Positions 16,908 through 25,273 of a stretch of 64,000 nt of DNA are shown piece by piece (position 1 is the first letter of the stretch; every line of letters starts with the position of its first letter). Made by a program: the position numbers and the translations under genes. The notes beneath the pieces are model-generated. The model saw only the letters and a list, made by a program, of their open reading frames with translations. It did no database searches and was not told the DNA's origin. This stretch comes from Micromonospora echinospora (GTDB lineage Bacteria > Actinomycetota > Actinomycetes > Mycobacteriales > Micromonosporaceae): assembly GCF_014203425.1 (NCBI RefSeq), contig NZ_JACHJC010000001.1, positions 3,498,001-3,562,000 of the forward strand. Reading direction: 5' to 3'.

Positions 16908-18011
16908 TTACGAATTTGCCATGCCCAATGGGCGCGCAGGGTCCGGCACGGCCTGTCCGGCACGGCCGGATTCGGCGATCTCGGCGAGCAAACGGTGCCG
17001 GCGGACCGCGTGGTCGAAATCCGGTACGGCGCTGTCGCCGGCCGCCAGCAGGGCGTACGCCTCGGCGATCGGGCCGGCCGGCGCGGCCAGGCCGGACGAG
17101 TGGTCGTAGCGGGCCGGGACGGGCAGGTCGGTGAGCTCGCGGTCGTCGTCCCGCCCGCCGCGGATGCGGACGGGGCCGTGCTGCAGATGCCCGGGGCAGG
17201 TCACGAGCAGTTCGCCCGTGGTGCCGGTGATCTCCCAGCGAAGTCCGTCGCCGCGTGCCGGTCCGCCCCGGTAGTGGACGGTCGCCACGGCGTCGTCGTC
17301 CACGAGCCCGACCGCCACGACCTGGTCGTCGGTGTGCTTCACCGCGATCTCGCCGGTGCGGGCGTGGCGTACCCGGGGCAGCCGGTTGGCCGTCAGGGCG
17401 CGTACCGGGCGCAGCTCACCGAGGACGGCGCACAGCGCGTCGACCGCGTGTCCGAACGGCACGGACAGCAGGGTCGCTCCGTACGCGGGGTCGAGGGTGT
17501 AGGCCGCGTAGGAGCCGTAGGTCGGTCCCCACAGCCCTCCGGCGCCGGTCATCGTGGTCGACAGCACCCGGCCGACGTAGCCGTCGGCGACCAGGTCGCG
17601 CAGGTACCGGATCGGCGCCGCCGACCGGGCCTGGAGGCCGACGGCGGTACGCGTCCCGCGCGCGGCGGCGGCGAGTTCCTCGGCCTCGGCGAGGCCGGTG
17701 CCCAGCGGCCATTCGCAGAGCACGGGTTTGCCGGCCGCGAGCGCCGGCAGCAGGCAGGCCCGGTGCCGGTCGGCCCGCACGGCGACGACGACCAGGTCGA
17801 CGCTCTCGTCAGCCACAAGGTCCTCGACTGTGGCGTACGCGCGCGGGACGCCGTACCGTCGCCCGGCCTCGGCCGCCGCGGTGGCGTCGCTGGCGGCGAG
17901 CGCCCGCAACTCGTAGCCCGGGAGCGCGGCGAGCGCCGGCAGGTGGGCCCGTGCGGCCCAGCCGCCTTTCGCGCTGAGGCCCACCAGGCCCACACCCACA
18001 ACATCTGTCAT
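16908..18011 (-). CDS. Gfo/Idh/MocA-family oxidoreductase (Gal80-like branch)
   Basis: A 367-residue protein. The N-terminal Rossmann domain (VGLVGLSAKGGWAARAHLPAL) is followed by an alpha/beta dimerisation domain typical of Gfo/Idh/MocA proteins. In the usual catalytic EKP motif the Lys is replaced by Trp (CEWPLG), as in the Gal80-like branch, so ordinary sugar-dehydrogenase chemistry is doubtful. The ATG at 18011 is chosen because the family sequence begins there and AAGGTG lies just upstream. It is read away from the catabolic operon starting at 18104, and both promoters share a 92-base gap carrying the operator-like motif. Confidence 0.83.
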   Translation of the reverse strand: MTDVVGVGLVGLSAKGGWAARAHLPALAALPGYELRALAASDATAAAEAGRRYGVPRAYATVEDLVADESVDLVVVAVRADRHRACLLPALAAGKPVLCEWPLGTGLAEAEELAAAARGTRTAVGLQARSAAPIRYLRDLVADGYVGRVLSTTMTGAGGLWGPTYGSYAAYTLDPAYGATLLSVPFGHAVDALCAVLGELRPVRALTANRLPRVRHARTGEIAVKHTDDQVVAVGLVDDDAVATVHYRGGPARGDGLRWEITGTTGELLVTCPGHLQHGPVRIRGGRDDDRELTDLPVPARYDHSSGLAAPAGPIAEAYALLAAGDSAVPDFDHAVRRHRLLAEIAESGRAGQAVPDPARPLGMANS

Positions 18012-18042
18012 GGGAGCACACCTTAGCGCCAATCTTCGTTGC

Positions 18043-18067
18043 CCGTATCCGGGATTCGGTATACAGT
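18043..18067 (+). promoter_or_regulatory. Operator-like motif (site A), divergent promoter
   Basis: The 25-base stretch begins CCGTATCCGGGATTCG and ends GTATACAGT. It sits in the 92-base gap between the Gfo/Idh/MocA-like gene (-) and the DUF35-protein operon (+). Read on the other strand, the copy at 28332 agrees at 18 of 25 positions by hand alignment, the copy at 38617 at 16 and the copy at 41690 at 13. The GTAT...GTATAC core resembles FadR/FCD-type operators, so one or both GntR proteins of the island are the likely binders. Confidence 0.5.
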
Positions 18068-18103
18068 CTGCGGACAACCGATCACGACGGACAGGGGCCG
18101 AGC

Positions 18104-19438
18104 GTGCATGAGGTGGGGATTGCCGATGTCTCCGGATACGTGCCGGCATACCGGCTCGACGACTACCTGACGCGCGAGACAGCGAGCTCGCCGGACGTCT
18201 CGGTGCCCGGCCCGGACGAGGACGCGTTCACTCTCATGTGGGCGTCGCTGACCGGTCTGCCCCGCGCCGAGGCGGAGGGCCCGGTACTGCTTCGCGTGCC
18301 CGACAGCGACATCGAGACGCGTGCGCTCGTGGCACACGCCCGGGCGACCGGCGTGCTCGGCGAGCCGGCGGCAGTGGTTCCGCTCGCCCCCGACGCCGGG
18401 GTGCCGGACCTGCTGGCGCTCGCCACCCGGCTGGCGCAGCCCGGCCTGGGCCTGCTGGTCGACCACCGCCGCCCGGCCGGGGCCGGCGTGCCGGCGACGG
18501 CCTCCGCCGCGGCCGCCGTCCGCTTCGGCCCGCCGCGGGTGGCCCGGGTGGCCGCAGTGGCGACCCGCCACACGCTGACCTTCGACAGGTGGCGCACCGG
18601 CCCGGCGCCGGACCAGCAGGACGCGCGGTTCGTCGAGGAGGCGCTCGTCGCCGTGGAGGGCGACGCGCTCCTCGCCGAGCTGCTCAAGTCCGCCGGCCGG
18701 ACCGCTGCCGACCTCGCCGGTGTCGTCGTCACGTGCGGCGCCCGGCTGCGCGGCGCGCGATGGGCCCGGCGGTGGGAGGTGCCGGCCGTGTGGCAGGCCG
18801 GCGGCGGGGCGGGCGGTCCCGGCGCCTCGGCCGCGCACGCGCTGCTCACCGCGCTCGACCGGCTGTGCGCCGCCGGGCCCGACGGCGCGGTGGCCATCCT
18901 CGACCTCGGCTGGGGCGGTGGCGGCGCGGTCCTCACCGCGGGCACCGACGCCGCGGAGGACACCGCGAAGCCGGCCGCGAGCGCGGCGACCACGGCGCGC
19001 GACACGAAGGCGTACGGCCTCGCCGCCTGGCACGGACGCGCCACCGAGGCGCCCGGGCCCTGGACGTCGCCGGCCGAGCTCTGGCGGGAGATGCCGGCCC
19101 TGCTCGGGCCCGTCGGATACCGGTGCTCCGACTGCGGCGGCATCGGGTTCCCGCGGGCCGGCGTCTGCGAGCTGTGCGGGTCGTTCGAGGTCACCGACCA
19201 GCCGTTGCGGCGCACGGGCGTCGTGGCGACCCACTCGGTCGACCACCTCTTCGACGCGTCCGACCCGGTGCAGATGGTCGTGGTGGACCTCGACGGCGGC
19301 GGTCGCTTCTTCGGGCAGGCGGTTCGCGACGTGCCACGCCGGCTCGTCGTCGGCGACCGGGTCCGGCTCGTGCTCCGCCGGCTGCACACCGCATCCGGCC
19401 TGCCGCACTACTTCTGGAAGGTCGATCTCGATGGGTGA
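18104..19438 (+). CDS. HMG-CoA synthase-like protein fused to DUF35 (Zn-ribbon/OB fold)
   Basis: A 444-residue protein in two parts. Residues 1-320 resemble the thiolase-fold HMG-CoA synthase family (GIADVSGYVPAYRL at the start, a GASAAHALLTAL helix near 240). Residues 340-444 form a DUF35 unit: a rubredoxin-like zinc ribbon with CSDCGG and CELCGS, then an OB fold. The segment where the catalytic Cys is expected has none, so the first domain may be a scaffold. DUF35 proteins partner thiolases; the gene overlaps the next thiolase by eight bases, which strongly suggests a complex like the archaeal thiolase/HMGCS/DUF35 assembly or the Ltp2-ChsH2 aldolase. Confidence 0.75.
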   Translation: MHEVGIADVSGYVPAYRLDDYLTRETASSPDVSVPGPDEDAFTLMWASLTGLPRAEAEGPVLLRVPDSDIETRALVAHARATGVLGEPAAVVPLAPDAGVPDLLALATRLAQPGLGLLVDHRRPAGAGVPATASAAAAVRFGPPRVARVAAVATRHTLTFDRWRTGPAPDQQDARFVEEALVAVEGDALLAELLKSAGRTAADLAGVVVTCGARLRGARWARRWEVPAVWQAGGGAGGPGASAAHALLTALDRLCAAGPDGAVAILDLGWGGGGAVLTAGTDAAEDTAKPAASAATTARDTKAYGLAAWHGRATEAPGPWTSPAELWREMPALLGPVGYRCSDCGGIGFPRAGVCELCGSFEVTDQPLRRTGVVATHSVDHLFDASDPVQMVVVDLDGGGRFFGQAVRDVPRRLVVGDRVRLVLRRLHTASGLPHYFWKVDLDG

Positions 19439-20624
19439 AGACATCGTCGCCATCGGCGCGGCGAGCACCAAGTTCGGCGAGTTCTTCGACCGCGGCTACG
19501 CCGACCTCGTCCGCGACGTGGTGCGGGCGGTCACCGCCGACGCCGGCATCACGCTCGCCGACGTCGACGCCGCGTGGCTCGGCACCGCGTTCGCCTACAC
19601 CTACTCCGACGAGGGCAACGCCGGCACGTCGCTCGCCGAGCCGATCGGCATGCACGGACGGCCGGTCACCCGGGTCGCCGCGTACTGCGCGTCCGGCCTG
19701 GACGCGATCCGGCAGGCCGTGGCCGCGCTGCGCGCGCACACCTGCGACGTCGCGCTGGTCGTCGGCGCGGAGAAGATGCGCGACGTGGGCCCTCGCGGCA
19801 GCCTCGTCATGCAGCACGTCAACCGCGGCCATCCGGTGCTCAGCAAGGGCCGGACGGCGCCGGGCATCTTCGGGCTCGTCGCCGAGCGGTACCGGGCCGT
19901 CTACGGGGATCCGCGACCGGCGATGACCGCGGTCGCGATGAAGAACCACGCGTACGGCGAGCTCAATCCCCGGGCCCACTTCCGCCGGGCGGTCTCGGCG
20001 GAACAGGTCGAGGCGGCGCCGCCGCTGTCCGGCCCGATCGGTCTGCTCGACGCCTGCCCGACCACCGACGGCGCCGCGGCGCTGGTCCTGGTGCGCGAGT
20101 CGGACGCCCGTGGACGGCGGGCCGCCGCGATCAGCGGCATCGCGATGTCCAACGACCTCGGGTACTTCACCGCCAACACCAGTTCCCGCTCGGACCTGCT
20201 GGGGTTCGAGTCCACCCGCTCGGCCGCCGCGAGCGCCTACCGGCAGGCGGGCGTCATCCGGCCGTTCGACGAGATCGACGTCGTCGAACTTCACGACTGC
20301 TTCACGATCACCGAAGTGGTCAACTACGAGGACCTGGGCCTGTGCGGCAAGGGGGAGGGGCGTGACCTGGTGCTGAGCGGCGCCACCGGTCCGGGAGGCG
20401 CGCTGCCGGTCAACACCAGCGGCGGCCTCAAGGCCTGCGGGCACCCGATCGGCGCGACCGGCGTACGGATGGTCGTCGACGTGTGCGACCAGGTGTGGGG
20501 CCGCGCGGGCGTTCGGCAGGTGCCCGGCGCCCGCACAGGGCTCGCTCACGCGCTCGGCGGTCCGGGATCGCTGGCCTGCGTCGCCGTGGTCACCGACGCC
20601 GGTCCCGCGCGGGCGGCGGCGTGA
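19431..20624 (+). CDS. Thiolase, SCP-x/lipid-transfer type
   Basis: A 397-residue thiolase of the sterol-carrier/lipid-transfer branch. The nucleophilic Cys86 is present in VAAYCASGLDAIRQ, the HDCFTITE motif lies near residue 287, and NTSGGLKACGHPIGATG near residues 325-341 completes the active site. Unlike the aldolase Ltp2, which lacks the N-terminal Cys, this enzyme should be able to cleave a 3-ketoacyl-CoA with free CoA. It probably depends on the DUF35 protein encoded just upstream. The start overlaps that gene by eight bases and the stop overlaps the next gene by four. Confidence 0.87.
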   Translation: MGEDIVAIGAASTKFGEFFDRGYADLVRDVVRAVTADAGITLADVDAAWLGTAFAYTYSDEGNAGTSLAEPIGMHGRPVTRVAAYCASGLDAIRQAVAALRAHTCDVALVVGAEKMRDVGPRGSLVMQHVNRGHPVLSKGRTAPGIFGLVAERYRAVYGDPRPAMTAVAMKNHAYGELNPRAHFRRAVSAEQVEAAPPLSGPIGLLDACPTTDGAAALVLVRESDARGRRAAAISGIAMSNDLGYFTANTSSRSDLLGFESTRSAAASAYRQAGVIRPFDEIDVVELHDCFTITEVVNYEDLGLCGKGEGRDLVLSGATGPGGALPVNTSGGLKACGHPIGATGVRMVVDVCDQVWGRAGVRQVPGARTGLAHALGGPGSLACVAVVTDAGPARAAA

Positions 20625-22405
20625 CGGCGGCGACCGGCGCGGGTCCGAACGGGCGGTCGCCGGACAAGGTCAGCACGCTCGCGGCCGCGGTCGAGCGGCA
20701 CGTGCGGCCGGGCGACGTCGTGCACGTCGCGTACGCCGATGCCCGGCCCAACGCGGCGCTGCACCAGCTGGTCCGCCGCTTCGCCGGCCGACCCGCCGGG
20801 TTGACGCTGGTCACCGCCGGGCTGGTCAGCAGCCAGCACGCGCTCGTGGAACTCGGCGTGGTCGACCGTCTGGTGGCCTCGTTCGCCGGCGAGAACCTCC
20901 CCGCTCCCCGCCCGAACCGGGCGTTCCAGCGGGCGGTGCGCGAGGGCCGGATCGAGGTGGAGAGCTGGTCGCTGTGGTCGCTGACGGCCCGCCTCATGGC
21001 CGCCGCGCTGGGCGTGCCGCACCTGCCCGTCCGGTCGCTCGCCGGCAGCGACCTGGGCGCCGCACTGCACGGCCGCGGATTCGCCGAGGTCGCCGACCCG
21101 TTCGGCGGACCGCCGTCCGGTGTCGTCGCCGCCCTCCGGCCGGACGTGGTGCTGCTGCACGGCGTGGCGGCCGACCGGGCCGGCAACGTGGTGCTCTCCG
21201 CGCCGTACGGCGAGGGGGCGTGGGGCGCGCTCGCGGCGCGGCGCGGCGCGATCGCCTCCGTCGAGCGCATCGTCGACACCGAGACGATCCGCGAGCACGG
21301 CGCTCTCGTGCGCGTACCGGCGCACGCTGTCCTCGCGGTCTGCGAGGTGCCCCTGGGCTCACACCCGTACGGGCTGTTCAACCCCGGCCTCGACGGGATC
21401 GCCGGCTATGTGCCCGACGAGGAGTTCATGGCGGAGGTGGTGCGGGCGTCCAACGACCCGGCCGAGTTCCGCCGGTGGATCGACGAATGGCTGCTCGGCA
21501 CCGCCGACCACGACGCCTACCTGGCCAAGCTCGGGCCGGAGCGGATCGCCGCGCTGCGGGCCCAGGCCGAGGAGGACGGCTGGCGCTCGACGCTGACCGT
21601 CGCGGCCGACCCGCCGGACCGGTGGACCGACGCGGAGGCGATGGTCGTCACGGCCGCCCGCCGGATCGCCGGGCGGGTGCGCAAGCAGGACTTCGACGCG
21701 GTCCTGGCCGGTGTCGGCCAGGCCAACCTGGCCTCGTGGCTGGCGGTGACCGGCCTGCAGGCCGTCGGCGCCGACGTGGAGCTGATGGCCGAGATCGGCA
21801 TGTTCGGCTACCGCCCCCGCCCCGGCGAGCCGTTCATCTTCGCGCACCGCAACCTGCCCACGTGCGCCCTGCTCACCGACGTCGCCACCGTGCTCGGCGC
21901 GTTCGTCGGCGGACCGGCCACCCGGTCCCTGGGCGTGATCGGCGCCGGGCAGGTCGACGCCGACGGCAACACCAACTCGACGTACGCCGAGGACGGCAGC
22001 TACATCGTGGGCTCCGGTGGGGCCAACGACATCGCGACCTCCGCCGAGGAGGTGCTGGTGACAGTGGCGCACGGCAGCCACCGCCTGGTCCGGCGGGTGC
22101 CGTACGTGACGTCGCCCGGTCACGGTGTCCGTACCGTCGTCTCCACCGCCGGGGTGCTGGAGCGGGTGGACGGACGGTTCGTGGCCACGGCGTTCGTCGC
22201 GCGGTCCGGCGAGTCCGACGCCGACGCGGTCGAGCGGTTGCGCGCCGGCTGCGGCTGGGACCTCGAGATCGCCCGCGACGTCGTCCGCGAGCCGGAACCG
22301 ACGTCCACTGAGCTGTCCGCGTTGCGGCGGTACGACCCGGCCCGGACGTTCCTCGGCCGGCTCTCCGGAAAGGCGGACGGCGATGCCTCTGTACGCACTC
22401 GGTGA
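20621..22405 (+). CDS. Fused alpha-beta family I CoA-transferase-like protein
   Basis: A 594-residue protein. Two tandem CoA-transferase domains, alpha (about 1-310) and beta (about 340-570), are fused in one chain. The alpha part has VLLHGVAADRAGNVVLSAPYGE; the beta part has AEIGMFGYRP, where Glu391 occupies the position expected for the catalytic Glu, and GGANDIATSAEEVLVT near residue 468. The same fold without transferase activity is used by IpdAB, the hydrolase that opens ring C in steroid catabolism, so transferase and carbon-carbon hydrolase are both possible. It overlaps its neighbours by 4 and 23 bases and belongs to the operon starting at 18104. Confidence 0.8.
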   Translation: MTAATGAGPNGRSPDKVSTLAAAVERHVRPGDVVHVAYADARPNAALHQLVRRFAGRPAGLTLVTAGLVSSQHALVELGVVDRLVASFAGENLPAPRPNRAFQRAVREGRIEVESWSLWSLTARLMAAALGVPHLPVRSLAGSDLGAALHGRGFAEVADPFGGPPSGVVAALRPDVVLLHGVAADRAGNVVLSAPYGEGAWGALAARRGAIASVERIVDTETIREHGALVRVPAHAVLAVCEVPLGSHPYGLFNPGLDGIAGYVPDEEFMAEVVRASNDPAEFRRWIDEWLLGTADHDAYLAKLGPERIAALRAQAEEDGWRSTLTVAADPPDRWTDAEAMVVTAARRIAGRVRKQDFDAVLAGVGQANLASWLAVTGLQAVGADVELMAEIGMFGYRPRPGEPFIFAHRNLPTCALLTDVATVLGAFVGGPATRSLGVIGAGQVDADGNTNSTYAEDGSYIVGSGGANDIATSAEEVLVTVAHGSHRLVRRVPYVTSPGHGVRTVVSTAGVLERVDGRFVATAFVARSGESDADAVERLRAGCGWDLEIARDVVREPEPTSTELSALRRYDPARTFLGRLSGKADGDASVRTR

Positions 22406-22907
22406 CCGGACGCCGCGGATCGACCCGTCGGCGTACGTGCACCCGGACGCCGTCGTGATCGGCTCGGTGGAGCTGGGACCGGAGTCCAGCGTGTGGCCGG
22501 GCGCGGTGCTGCGCGGCGACTACGGCGTGATCCGGGTCGGCGCCCGGACCTCCGTGCAGGACGGAACGGTCCTGCACAGCGTGGCGGACCACCCCACGGA
22601 GATCGGTGCCGACTGCGTCGTCGGGCACCTGGCGCACCTGGAGGGCTGCGCGGTCGCCGACCGGTGCCTGATCGGCTCGGGCTCGATCGTGCTCAACCGG
22701 GTACGGATCGGCGCCGGCAGCGTGGTGGCCGCCGGCGCGCTCGTGCGGGAGGGCGCGGAGGTGCCGCCCGGACGGCTCGCGGTCGGCGTACCGGCCCGCC
22801 TGCGCGACCTGCCCGCCGGCCAGGAGGACTGGCAGGCGCACGCGGTGCGGGCCTACGTCGAGAACGCGGCCCGTTTCCGGCGCGAGTTGCGGCGGATCGA
22901 CCCCTAG
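22383..22907 (+). CDS. Gamma-carbonic-anhydrase-like hexapeptide-repeat protein
   Basis: A 174-residue left-handed beta-helix protein with hexapeptide repeats and a C-terminal helix. It belongs to the gamma-carbonic anhydrase/PaaY/CaiE family. The zinc-site region shows one His in VLHS and one in VGH, but the third ligand position of the usual GHxAxLHGC is Glu here (GHLAHLEGC), with a His two residues earlier. PaaY-type members are thioesterases that remove dead-end CoA esters, a sensible role within this CoA operon. It starts 23 bases inside the CoA-transferase gene. Confidence 0.82.
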   Translation: MPLYALGDRTPRIDPSAYVHPDAVVIGSVELGPESSVWPGAVLRGDYGVIRVGARTSVQDGTVLHSVADHPTEIGADCVVGHLAHLEGCAVADRCLIGSGSIVLNRVRIGAGSVVAAGALVREGAEVPPGRLAVGVPARLRDLPAGQEDWQAHAVRAYVENAARFRRELRRIDP

Positions 22908-22926
22908 ACCCGCGAAGGAGGAACGG

Positions 22927-23721
22927 ATGCCCGAGGAAGTGCTACTGGAACGTGCGGACGGAGTCGCCCACCTGGTGCTCAACCGTCCCGACCGGCTGAA
23001 CGCGATCGACCCGGCCACGTTGCGGCTGCTGCGCGAGCACATCGCCACGATCGAGGCCGACCCGGGGGTGCGGGCGGTCGTCGTGCGCGGCAACGGCCGG
23101 GTGTTCAGCGCCGGCGCCGACATGCACGCCCTCGGCGGCATCGTCGGTGATCCGGCGGCGTTCGCCGCCTTCATGCAGGACTGGCACGACGCGTTCGACG
23201 CGGTCGCGGCGTGCAGCCGGCCCACCGTCGCGGCGGTGCACGGGATCGCTTTCGCCGGCGGCTTCGAGCTGTTCCAGGTGTGCGACGTCGCGGTCGTCGC
23301 CGACGACGCCCGGCTCGGCGACCAGCACGCCCGCTACGGGCTCTTCCCCGGCGGGGGCAGCGCCCAGCGCCTGCCCCGGCTGATCGGTGACCGGCGGGCC
23401 CGGTGGCTGCTGCTGTCCGGCGAGGAGATCCCGGCGGCCGACGCCGTGGCCGCGGGCCTGGCCAACGAGGCGGTGCCGGCCGACCGGGTCGTCGCCCGGG
23501 CGAGCGAGATGGCCGCCCTCCTGGCCACCCGCAGCCCGCTCGCCAGCGCGGCGATCAAACGCGCGCTGGCCGCCGGCGCCGGACTCGACGTGGGCGCGGC
23601 CCTCGCCGCCGAACGCCCGATCGCGCTGGCCCACATGGCCTCCGCCGACGCGCGGGCCGGCCTGGACGCCTTCTACCGACGTGTGGCCCCGAGATTCCCC
23701 AGCAACCAGGGAGAGGCATGA
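22927..23721 (+). CDS. Enoyl-CoA hydratase
   Basis: A 264-residue crotonase of normal length. It has LNRPDRLNAIDPATL near residue 20, VFSAGADMHALGG (first oxyanion half), and IAFAGGFELFQVCDVAVVADDARLGDQHARYGLFPGGGSAQRLPR. The Glu/Pro pattern of classical hydratases is partly altered (AGGFELF), so hydratase versus isomerase is open. AAGGAGG precedes the ATG. In the alicyclic-acid reading of this operon it would fill the BadK-like hydration step between the acyl-CoA dehydrogenase and the BadH-like dehydrogenase. Confidence 0.85.
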   Translation: MPEEVLLERADGVAHLVLNRPDRLNAIDPATLRLLREHIATIEADPGVRAVVVRGNGRVFSAGADMHALGGIVGDPAAFAAFMQDWHDAFDAVAACSRPTVAAVHGIAFAGGFELFQVCDVAVVADDARLGDQHARYGLFPGGGSAQRLPRLIGDRRARWLLLSGEEIPAADAVAAGLANEAVPADRVVARASEMAALLATRSPLASAAIKRALAAGAGLDVGAALAAERPIALAHMASADARAGLDAFYRRVAPRFPSNQGEA

Positions 23722-24506
23722 GCAGCTACAGCGACATCCTGTACGAGGTCGTCGACAACGTCGCGACCATCACCATCAACCGGCCGGAGCGGCGTAACGC
23801 CTTCCGGGCGGAGACGCTCGACGAGCTCATCGACGCGTTCCGGGCCGCGGAGGCCGACCGCGAGGTGGGCGTGATCGTGCTGACCGGCGCCGGGGACAAG
23901 GCGTTCTGCGCCGGCGGGGACATCCACTGGGAGGAGGCGTCCGACGAGTCCGGCGCCATCCAGATGGCCCGCCGTACGACGATCCTCTCGCTGGTCATGC
24001 GCGGCTGCGGCAAGCCGATCATCGCGCGGGTGCGCGGCTTCGCCGTCGGCGGCGGCAACGAGCTGCAGATGCTGTGTGACCTCACGGTCGCCTCCGAGGA
24101 CTCCCGCTTCGGGCAGTCCGGGCCGAAGATGGGCTCGGTGCCGGTGTGGTGGGGCACGCAACTGCTGCCGCGGATGGTGGGCGAGAAGAAGGCCCGCGAG
24201 ATCATCTTCCTCTGCGAGCAGTACACCGCGCGCGAGGCGCTCGAGATGGGCCTCATCAACAAGGTCGTGCCGGTGGAGGAACTCGACACCACGGTACGCG
24301 CGTGGTGCGACCGGATGCTGACGCTCAGCCCGCAGGCGCTGCGGGTCGCGAAGATCTCGCTCAACTACGAGTCCGACCAGCTGTGGCCGTCGGTGCTGCA
24401 CGGCAACCAGATGATCTCGTTCATCCACGGCACCGAGGAGTTCCACGAAGGCACCCGCGCCTTCCTGGAGAAGCGCCCGCCGCAGTTCGGCAAGTTCCGC
24501 AAGTGA
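23718..24506 (+). CDS. badI: BadI/MenB-like crotonase (2-ketocyclohexanecarboxyl-CoA hydrolase family)
   Basis: A 262-residue crotonase. ITINRPERRNAFR, AFCAGGD, ARVRGFAVGGGNELQMLCDLT, the GPKMGSV loop, VGEKKAREIIFLC and the C-terminal GTRAFLEKRPPQF closely follow BadI of Rhodopseudomonas palustris as I remember it. BadI hydrolytically opens the ring of 2-ketocyclohexanecarboxyl-CoA to pimeloyl-CoA. The Asp that follows GSV/GSF in BadI and MenB is not present here (GSVPVWWG), so the substrate or mechanism may differ. It overlaps the previous hydratase by ATGA and is followed by a BadH-like dehydrogenase, repeating the bad gene neighbourhood. Confidence 0.68.
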   Translation: MSSYSDILYEVVDNVATITINRPERRNAFRAETLDELIDAFRAAEADREVGVIVLTGAGDKAFCAGGDIHWEEASDESGAIQMARRTTILSLVMRGCGKPIIARVRGFAVGGGNELQMLCDLTVASEDSRFGQSGPKMGSVPVWWGTQLLPRMVGEKKAREIIFLCEQYTAREALEMGLINKVVPVEELDTTVRAWCDRMLTLSPQALRVAKISLNYESDQLWPSVLHGNQMISFIHGTEEFHEGTRAFLEKRPPQFGKFRK

Positions 24507-24518
24507 GGGGAGACGCAG

Positions 24519-25268
24519 GTGCGGTGTGACGGCAAGGTGGCGCTCGTGGTGGGCGCCGGCAGCGGCATCGGGGCATCGACCGCCGAGGTGTTCCACGCCA
24601 ACGGCGCCACGGTGGCGGTCGCCGACATCAATCTCGCGGGGGCGCAGGACACGGCGGGCCGGCTGGTCGAGGCGGGCGCCAAGTCCTCCGCGTTCGCTGT
24701 CGACATCACCCGCCGGGACCAGACCGAGGACCTGGTACGCGACGTGCTGGCCGAGTACGGGCGGATCGACATCCTGGTCAGCACGGTCGGATGGTCGGAC
24801 ACGACGTTCCTGGTGGACGAGGACGAGGCGTACTGGCGCCGGATCATCGACATCAACCTGATGGGGTCGATCTTCCTGTGCCGGGCGGTGCTCGACCACA
24901 TGATCGAGCGGCGCTCCGGATCGATCGTGCTGACCAGCTCCGACGCCGGGAAGGTCGGCACCATGGGGGAGACGGTGTACGCGGCGGCCAAGGCCGGCGT
25001 GATCGGCTTCGTCAAGTCGCTGGCCCGGGAGGTCGCCCGGCACCAGCTGCGGATCAACGCGATCTCGCCCGGGCCCACCGACACCCCGCTCATCCGGGCC
25101 CAGACCGACCAGCGGGTGATCGAGAAGATGGTACGGGCGGTGCCGCTCAAGCGCATGGGCCAGCCCGTCGAGCAGGCCAGCGCGCTGGTCTTCCTGGCCT
25201 CGGACGCCGCCTCGTACATCACCGGCCAGACGGTGAGCGTCAGTGGCGGCCTGACCATGACGTCGTAG
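24519..25268 (+). CDS. badH: BadH-like SDR (2-hydroxycyclohexanecarboxyl-CoA dehydrogenase family)
   Basis: A 249-residue SDR. It has the [10 protein letters not shown] cofactor loop, an acidic residue after beta-2 (VADINLAG) that favours NAD over NADP, catalytic YAAAKAG near residue 153, [10 protein letters not shown], and the C-terminal VSVSGGLTM. That tail and the [11 protein letters not shown] segment fit BadH of R. palustris, which oxidises the 2-hydroxy group of the ring before BadI. In the usual NNAG motif the second Asn is missing (VSTVGW). GAGGGGA precedes the GTG start. Adjacent badI/badH order supports a joint ring-oxidation and ring-opening step. Confidence 0.68.
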   Translation: MRCDGKVALVVGAGSGIGASTAEVFHANGATVAVADINLAGAQDTAGRLVEAGAKSSAFAVDITRRDQTEDLVRDVLAEYGRIDILVSTVGWSDTTFLVDEDEAYWRRIIDINLMGSIFLCRAVLDHMIERRSGSIVLTSSDAGKVGTMGETVYAAAKAGVIGFVKSLAREVARHQLRINAISPGPTDTPLIRAQTDQRVIEKMVRAVPLKRMGQPVEQASALVFLASDAASYITGQTVSVSGGLTMTS

Positions 25269-25273
25269 CGGCC

